Source of the DNA: JAJZVS01 sp963708095
Lineage (GTDB): Bacteria > Pseudomonadota > Alphaproteobacteria > Acetobacterales > Acetobacteraceae
Direction: 5' to 3'
Assembly: GCA_963708095.1 (NCBI GenBank)
Contig: OY970182.1
Coordinates: 3,844,001 to 3,908,000 of the forward strand
Length of the DNA stretch: 64,000 nucleotides
The notes beneath the pieces are model-generated. The model made no database searches. It was not told the origin of the DNA and saw nothing but the letters and a program-made list of their open reading frames with translations. The translations under genes were made by a program, and so were the position numbers. This document shows, piece by piece, positions 59,333-64,000 of the stretch (positions are counted from its first letter, which is position 1; each line of letters begins with the position of its first letter).

Positions 59333-60452
59333 TTATTGGCTTCGTAGTGTGTCAGAAACCCAACTCATTGTATCGAAAAATCTCTCCAAGTGCGTGTCAT
59401 TGGCAAACACCTTGAACGATATGGTAGGGTATCTCTTAATTACGTCATCGGCGAAGTTGACTCCGGCGATCGCTCTGAGTCGGTTTAGGAGATCAAACCT
59501 AAGTCTTTCGTCCTGGAACGGCGAGTTTAATAGTGCGCCGAAGCCAATCTCTACAGAGCCAGAACTCCATATCCGGAGCGGCACAACCCGGTGTCCCTCG
59601 CAAATGAACGAGATGGAGGCAGAGATATACTTCGTGCCGCTACCATAGGATATCTCGGCATTACGATGGTCGGCCCAATCAAAGAGTCTCTGCGTAATTT
59701 CGACGGCCTTATCTCCTTGTTTCTCTCGTAGGAAACCAAGAAATTCGTCCTTGGTCCATGATCTGCTCGGTAGCCCGGCAGTCTTTTTCTGCTTGGCTGC
59801 CTCGGTCTGACCATAAACGATCGGGACCAGTGCTTTCAGACCACCTTCTCCCTTATATTGTCGAAGCTCCAGCGCCAGCACTTCGGCCGGGTCCATCTGG
59901 GCATTGAGGAACTCTACAATGCGACGTAGCTCCGGCGGGATTTTGTCGGCGACGAAGAGAAGTCGGACGCGGCCTGCCTGGAGGTTCGTCTTGACCCTCT
60001 CCCAGAACGAGGCAGTGTCCAGGCTGTCCCCGAATTGCTTGCGCACCTCTTGATCGGCATCCCCGACCCTATTTTCCAATGCCCGGCGAATTTCGTCTGC
60101 GGGCCAATAGGTTAGTGCGTTAGCAGCATAGTCCAGCATCTGGCCAACCACCTCACGTCGAAGCCTGGTGTCATTCTGTCGCTTCACCTCCACGAAGGTC
60201 GGAGTGCCGTCCTGATCTAGGAACAGATGGTCTACAGCCCACCATGACCCGCCCCCCTTGCTCGGCGGGAATCCCTTTCTCCCTAGCAACCAGCATCCAG
60301 CGTCGGGCAGATTCAGTGTTGTTCTGCTCGCCCGAGAGCAGTGTGGGGTTCTCGGCGAGAAGACGTTGAAAGTCGTCCTCCGTTGCGAACTCCGCGGCAC
60401 GCATCGACACCAGCTTCTTCTGTTCTGTAAATACGAACAAGCCTCCGGCCAT
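59333..60452 (-). pseudogene. NucS/PD-(D/E)XK nuclease-like gene with a single-base frameshift
   Basis: The first 65 codons (from ATG 60452, preceded by GGGGGGGACGGG) read MAGGLFVFTEQKKLVSMRAA ... ARRWMLVAREKGIPAEQGG in one frame. The rest, WWAVDHLFLDQDGTPTFVEVKRQND ... VGQMLDYAANALTYWP, lies in the next frame. The two halves join exactly as in intact homologues I know of if one G is removed from the G6 run (C6 on the plus strand, 60252-60257). The second half has the DxnExK core (DHLFLDQDG, FVEVK), so a PD-(D/E)XK nuclease fold is likely, followed by a long C-terminal domain of unknown role. Could be a true pseudogene, phase-variable, or an assembly error. Confidence 0.75.
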
Positions 60453-60589
60453 CCCGTCCCCCCCTAGGTCAGCGGCGATCCAGAAACCGGCCACCCGGCG
60501 CGTGCCAATGGCAGCGTCGTCTCCGTCCGGCTAACCGTAACGCCGCTGATGGTGCATGGTTACGGCCACGTGATCAAGGAACAAGCGTG

Positions 60590-60733
60590 ATGAACACGGT
60601 CATCCTCGGTGTCCGCTCCCTCGACGACTCCCTCAAAACCTTGCGCCAGGTCTGGCGCACCGGCCGCCGCCAGCCTGCCGCCCGGGAGGATATAGACATC
60701 CTATGGCTATATCCTCCCCGTGACTCAGCATAG
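60590..60733 (+). pseudogene. N-terminal fragment of an HVO_A0114-type DNA-binding protein
   Basis: A 47-residue frame reads NTVILGVRSLDDSLKTLRQV and RTGRRQPAAREDIDILWLY. The opening block is typical of small HTH regulators of the HVO_A0114 type, usually paired with a toxin; the normal HTH that should follow is absent and the frame stops after PPRDSA. Spurious C terminus is made by the palindrome at 60684-60718. Recognition is from memory of the family, so moderate confidence. Confidence 0.5.
60684..60718. promoter_or_regulatory. 12-bp palindromic operator/promoter
   Basis: GGGAGGATATAG (60684-60695) and CTATATCCTCCC (60707-60718) are perfect inverted repeats with an 11-bp spacer, ending one base before the GTG of the Phd-like fragment. 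Autoregulated antitoxin operators have this layout, and CTATAT resembles a -10 box. Confidence 0.6.
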
Positions 60734-60764
60734 CGTTGCCGAGGCCCGCAACCATCTCTCCGAT
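60720..60764 (+). pseudogene. Truncated Phd/YefM-type antitoxin N terminus
   Basis: GTG at 60720 opens MTQHSVAEARNHLSD, which matches the start of Phd/YefM antitoxins (SVAEAKNHLSEL). After Asp15 the frame leaves the family and runs through an Arg/Pro-rich stretch to 61223 with no likeness to the antitoxin. No toxin partner is recognisable. The 470 bp from 60765 to 61235 hold no credible gene on either strand. Confidence 0.6.
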
Positions 60765-61219
60765 ACGGAAATGGCCACGCGCGACATCACGACCGGCGCC
60801 TGGCATCCCGAACGGATGGATCGCACCGGTGCAACGCAGCGGTCGCGGCGTCCGGGAGATCGCAGCGACCCGCACGTGGTGCAGGTGCCGACGCCGCTCC
60901 GTCCGGGCGGCGGCAAATTCGGAGTGCTGCCGAAGCATGGCCTGCGATGCTTCGTTGCACAGGCGTCCGGCCTGCTGCGCGAACCCGCCATCCTCCATCG
61001 TCGCGCCCTCTTCCGCGCCGCCCCCCGGGACCGCCGGACGGGACGCCCCACGGGCTTCGTCGGCGCCGGCCGGGCCCCCAGCGCGCGGGTCGCGTGGACG
61101 GCGCGGCAGCCGCCGACCGCATCGCCCCTGCCGCCCCGCCCGATCCCGGCGCAGCCGCGCGCGATCCGCCGCCGGGCCAGAGCAGCCCGCCCGGGCTGCG
61201 GCCCCCGGCACGAAACAGC

Positions 61220-61248
61220 TTGACACGGCGGCGGATTCGTGTTCTTGT
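61220..61248 (+). promoter_or_regulatory. Possible promoter for the 61256 gene
   Basis: TTGACA at 61220-61225 is a perfect -35 box; a weak TCTTGT lies 17 bp on. Only 7 bp separate this from the ATG, so transcription would start close to the start codon (leaderless or near so). Confidence 0.35.
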
Positions 61249-61255
61249 TTTGTTC

Positions 61256-61888
61256 ATGCCCGCTGCCGCTGCTTCCCCCCCCACCACCAGCGCCTGGGCC
61301 CTCGCCGGGCGCTTCGCCCGCTTCATCAGCGGGCTGCGGGAGGCGATGGCGACCGGCGCCGAGCACAACCCGGTCCTGATGGACCTCGCGGCCCGGCTGT
61401 GGAACCGCCTCACCGAGGCGGCGGAGCGCTTCGCCGCCATCGCCGCTCATCCGGTGGCGAGGTCCCGCCGCCACCCCGCCGAACCCGCCCCCATGCCCGC
61501 CGATGCGCTGCCCGCCGATGCGGCGCCCGCCAATGCGGCGCCGACCTGGCCCCCCGCGCCGCGCCGGACCCTGCCCAGAACCTATGGCTGGCTGGCGCGG
61601 ATGGCGCCGGAGACGGTGCCGTTCGGCATCGAGTTCGCCTATCTCCTGGGCCAGCCGGAGATGACGGAACTGCTGGCGACAGCCCCGCGCCTGTGGCGGG
61701 TGCTGCGCCCGCTCTGCCGGATGTTCGGCATCACGCCCCCCGAGGCCCCACTGTCCGCGCCGGACACGCCCCCGCGACGCGCGCCGGCGGCAGCGCCCGA
61801 CCCCGACCGCCCGCGCCGGCGGTCCGAAGCCGCGGCGATCCGCGAGCACGGTCCGCTCGGCTACCGCCCACCGCTTTTCGGCTGTTAG
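61256..61888 (+). CDS. Hypothetical protein with conserved helical region
   Basis: 210 residues, Ala/Arg/Pro-rich. An N-terminal helix pair (SAWALAGRFARFISGLREAM, VLMDLAARLWNRLTEAAERFA), an Ala/Pro spacer with a degenerate PADA repeat (residues about 77-92), and a well-ordered C-terminal block LPRTYGWLARMAPETVPFGIEFAYLLGQPEMTELLATAPRLWRVLRPLCRMFGI. The last part resembles small hypothetical proteins I recall from Acetobacteraceae genomes, usually of unknown function. ATG 61256. No ribosome site is obvious. Confidence 0.6.
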   Translation: MPAAAASPPTTSAWALAGRFARFISGLREAMATGAEHNPVLMDLAARLWNRLTEAAERFAAIAAHPVARSRRHPAEPAPMPADALPADAAPANAAPTWPPAPRRTLPRTYGWLARMAPETVPFGIEFAYLLGQPEMTELLATAPRLWRVLRPLCRMFGITPPEAPLSAPDTPPRRAPAAAPDPDRPRRRSEAAAIREHGPLGYRPPLFGC

Positions 61889-62008
61889 GCCGGGTCCGGC
61901 GGTCGCACGCCGATATCATTACGATATAATAACATAATCGCCCACCTGCGGATCCACCGCCTTCATGTGCGCCCGCCGGTGCGGCGGCGCGTCGAGGGGC
62001 CTCGCGCC

Positions 62009-62653
62009 TTACCGGGCCCCCACCACCCCCAGCGCCGCGCAATTGGCCGCCCACGCCCGATCGTACTCGATCACCCGCGCCACCTCGTCGCGCGCCGCCG
62101 CCCCATACATCCGCCCGATCAGATAAAGGGTCCCGTCGATCGCCAGTGATACCCCGCCGCTCGTCACCACCCCGGCGTCGACCACCGCCGCGGCGCGGGG
62201 CGCGCTCGTTGGCGCGACCGCGCGCAAGGTGACCAGCGGCGCCTCCTGTTCCGCCCCCAACGCGGTGCGCCGCGTGGTCGCCGCGCGTCCGTCCAGCAGC
62301 CCCGCCGCGCCCAGGATCAGCGCGCCGGTGCAGACCGACGCGACGCGCGACGGGTCGAGCCCCCGCAGGAAGCCCAACATCGCCCCATCCTCCAGTTGCG
62401 CCCGCCACCCCGGCCCGCCGCAGACGATCACCACGTCGCACGCCGGCGCGTCCGCGAACCCATGCTCCGCGATCACCCGCAGGCCGCCGGCCAGGGCAAC
62501 GGGTCCGGCCGCGCGCGCGATCGTCACCGCCGCCAGCGCCGGCAGGACGCGCGTCGCCATCGACACCACCCCCATCGTGCCGCCGAGGTCGATCGGCTCG
62601 ACGCCTTCATAGAGAACGATGCCGAACCGTGCCGGTTCGTTGCGCCCACGCAT
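62009..62653 (-). CDS. DJ-1/PfpI (GATase1-like) family protein
   Basis: 214 residues. ARFGIVLYEGVEPIDLGGTMGVVSMA at the start, DVVIVCGGPGW, the nucleophile elbow SVCTGALILGAAGLLDGR with the Cys, TTRRTAL, and VTSGGVSLAIDGTLYLIGRMYG. This is the sensor half of GlxA/ThiJ-type regulators without the C-terminal AraC domain. Possible activities are isonitrile hydratase- or chaperone-like; the substrate is unknown. It is separated from the 61256 gene by 120 bp of AT-rich sequence. Confidence 0.9.
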   Translation of the reverse strand: MRGRNEPARFGIVLYEGVEPIDLGGTMGVVSMATRVLPALAAVTIARAAGPVALAGGLRVIAEHGFADAPACDVVIVCGGPGWRAQLEDGAMLGFLRGLDPSRVASVCTGALILGAAGLLDGRAATTRRTALGAEQEAPLVTLRAVAPTSAPRAAAVVDAGVVTSGGVSLAIDGTLYLIGRMYGAAARDEVARVIEYDRAWAANCAALGVVGAR

Positions 62654-62719
62654 TCCCGTTGTCGCCCCCCGTCCGGATGGCCGCGATGACGCGCCGGAGC
62701 GACCGGCGCGCCGCGCCCC

Positions 62720-62965
62720 TCAGCGTTTCGGCGCCGCCCGCTTCTGTGCGGCGAGCACCGGCAGGTCTTCTTCCAGGATCGTGATGTGCAGCGAGAACGA
62801 GACCTCGCCGTCGTCCTCGTCCCGGTGCACCGTGCCGATGAATTCCGCACCGATGCGGACCTCGACCGAGGCCCCGCGCTTGGTCGGGGCTTCGATGCGG
62901 ATCCGGTCGTTGCCCAGGGTGGTGCGCAGGTAGGCTTCCAGCCGCGCGATATCCGATGGCGTCAT
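62720..62965 (-). CDS. DUF3126 family protein
   Basis: 81 residues. IARLEAYLRTTLGNDRIRIEAPTKRGASVEVRIGAEFIGTVHRDEDDGEVSFSLHITILEEDL matches the DUF3126 family, small alphaproteobacterial proteins of unknown function. No signal or membrane segment. It starts at ATG 62965, upstream of the DJ-1/PfpI gene in the same direction with a 66-bp gap. Confidence 0.88.
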   Translation of the reverse strand: MTPSDIARLEAYLRTTLGNDRIRIEAPTKRGASVEVRIGAEFIGTVHRDEDDGEVSFSLHITILEEDLPVLAAQKRAAPKR

Positions 62966-63516
62966 GGTCCAGGTTTCCTTCGGTTAGCCGGCCGAATGGT
63001 GCCGACGGTGCCGCCGCCGCGGGCCCCGGGAACCGCGACGCGGTCCCGGATGACAGTCCGCGCACGCTGCGCGGGGCCCTGGTTATACCGATCTGCACGT
63101 CGGTTGCCAGTCGAGGCCGCGCCGGACCGGGCTCGGAATTCCAGAACGATGTCACAATTACAAGCCGCCCGGGTCCGGGGTATCACGGTCGGTTGTACGC
63201 CCCCGGACGATCTCGACACGCAGCGGCGTCATCCGCTGGGCAAGGGCCGACGAAGCGGTCGCGGCGCCGCGTTCGGCAGCGTCGTTCAATATCTTGTTAC
63301 GCGCGCCCGGCCGCCGGACCGCTGGTATGCTGCGACGCAGCGCGTCAGACTTCCTCTTCCATGCAGATCGTCGGCCGCACGCCGGACCGGTGCGGCAGTG
63401 CCGGCGCACATCCTGATGCAGCTTCCGGGCGTGACCCGGCGGGATGGCGCCGGTGGGCAGCGGCCCCGATGCCCGGCTTGCGATGCCGACAACCGGAGCC
63501 GAGGGCCTCAGCCTCC
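62966..63516. other. Gene-free stretch upstream of the acyltransferase-3 gene
   Basis: About 550 bp between the divergent DUF3126 and acyltransferase genes. No credible gene, hairpin terminator or repeat is visible; the open frames present lack start signals and are Arg-rich. It must hold promoters for both directions, but no clear -35/-10 pair stands out. Confidence 0.5.
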
Positions 63517-64000
63517 ATGAACGAACGCCGTTCCGAAATCAGATCCCTTACCGGGTTGCGGGGCCTCGCGGCCTGCTGGGTGATGGTCTACCATGCCGAG
63601 CAGCAGGTCGCGGTCTGGCACCCCGCGCATGTGCTGATCGACCACGGCTATCTCGCCGTCGATCTGTTCTTCATCCTGAGCGGCTTCGTCCTGGCGCTGA
63701 ACTACGGGGAGACCTTCAGGCACACGCGCACCCCCGCTGCCTACGCGAGTTTCCTGAAGAAGCGATTCGCCCGCACCTACCCGCTGTATTTCGTCATGAC
63801 GGTCGTCTGCTTCCTGCTCATCCGGGGCGGCGTGCTGCCGCATGTCGCCGGGCTCGATAGCGCGCTGCTGTCCAACCTGCTGCTGATCCAGTCGTGGCAC
63901 TCGCATGTCGGCAGCGTGGACGGTCCGGGCTGGTCGATCAGCTCGGAATGGGGCGCCTATCTTCTGTTTCCCGTGTTCTGCCGGCTGGTCCTGCACGGCG
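63517..64000 (+). CDS. Acyltransferase family 3 membrane protein (3' partial)
   Basis: 161 residues visible from ATG 63517; runs off the window. RSEIRSLTGLRGLAACWVMVYHAEQ is the N-terminal acyltransferase-3 motif with the catalytic-type His; DHGYLAVDLFFILSGFVLALNYG and KKRFARTYPLYFVM follow, as in OafA/OPGC/NodX-type proteins that O-acylate sugars of LPS, exopolysaccharide or glucans. About ten membrane segments are expected in the complete protein. Confidence 0.9.
   Translation, partial: MNERRSEIRSLTGLRGLAACWVMVYHAEQQVAVWHPAHVLIDHGYLAVDLFFILSGFVLALNYGETFRHTRTPAAYASFLKKRFARTYPLYFVMTVVCFLLIRGGVLPHVAGLDSALLSNLLLIQSWHSHVGSVDGPGWSISSEWGAYLLFPVFCRLVLHG

Noticed and set aside
60765..61223. Continuation of the Phd-like frame as a 167-residue protein
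   Set aside because: Likeness to antitoxins ends after 15 residues; the rest is Arg/Pro-rich and probably not translated as a real protein.

Overview
The window is high-GC DNA from an alphaproteobacterium, most likely the family Acetobacteraceae. The evidence is the GC-rich codon use, the lptF-lptG-lptD-surA order, a DUF3126 gene, hopanoid genes (hpnE-shc), and two short palindromic repeat families of a kind I associate with that family. No rRNA, CRISPR array, prophage or complete insertion sequence is visible. There is one tRNA, tRNA-Pro(CGG).

Layout. 1-4.7 kb: the 3' end of a molybdenum hydroxylase large subunit, a conserved hypothetical gene, rsmA (ksgA), tRNA-Pro and a KirBac-type potassium channel. 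4.7-10.8 kb: an accessory block with two PEP-CTERM proteins flanking an exosortase-associated acyltransferase and a ThiF/nitroreductase fusion protein. 10.9-13.6 kb: a lipoprotein/GNAT pair, an alpha/beta hydrolase, and two repeat elements, one holding a perfect 72-bp inverted repeat. 13.6-21.6 kb: the LPS export operon lptF-lptG-lptD-surA, a zinc-ribbon membrane protein, a PaiB-like flavoprotein and a dual-specificity-type phosphatase. 21.6-25 kb: hopanoid synthesis. 25-31.4 kb: an AraC relic, a DUF305 protein with a beta-propeller protein, RNase D, and the rubrerythrin / Fe-S protein / DUF3501 cluster. 31.5-36.4 kb: a complete branched-chain amino-acid-type ABC transporter with a decayed second binding-protein gene inside it. 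36.5-48.7 kb: a polytopic membrane protein, a PPOX-type flavoprotein, an IlvD/Edd dehydratase, two M20 amidohydrolases, a thiolase / DUF35 / binding-protein operon, a cytochrome P450, a DUF2934 gene and a fasciclin protein. 48.9-58.1 kb: truB-rpsO-pnp, a nitronate-monooxygenase-like protein with a cysteine cluster, an MFS transporter, ruvX, and gatC-gatA. 58.2-62 kb: an AT-richer, foreign-looking patch with a lipoprotein, a frameshifted nuclease-like gene and fragments of two regulator/antitoxin genes behind a palindromic operator. 62-64 kb: a DJ-1/PfpI protein, a DUF3126 protein and the start of an acyltransferase-3 membrane protein.

How the genes work together. lptFG form the inner-membrane LPS extractor, LptD is the outer-membrane translocon and SurA its folding chaperone. 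HpnE and Shc make hopene from squalene-pathway intermediates. LivJHMGF form one ABC importer. TruB, S15 and PNPase form the conserved RNA-processing operon. GatC and GatA are two of the three subunits of the amidotransferase; gatB is not in the window. The least understood set is the PEP-CTERM / acyltransferase / ThiF-nitroreductase block at 5.3-10.8 kb, a candidate small-molecule and surface-protein system. The most unusual DNA-level features are the two repeat families, one of which appears to supply the last base of the stop codon of two neighbouring genes.
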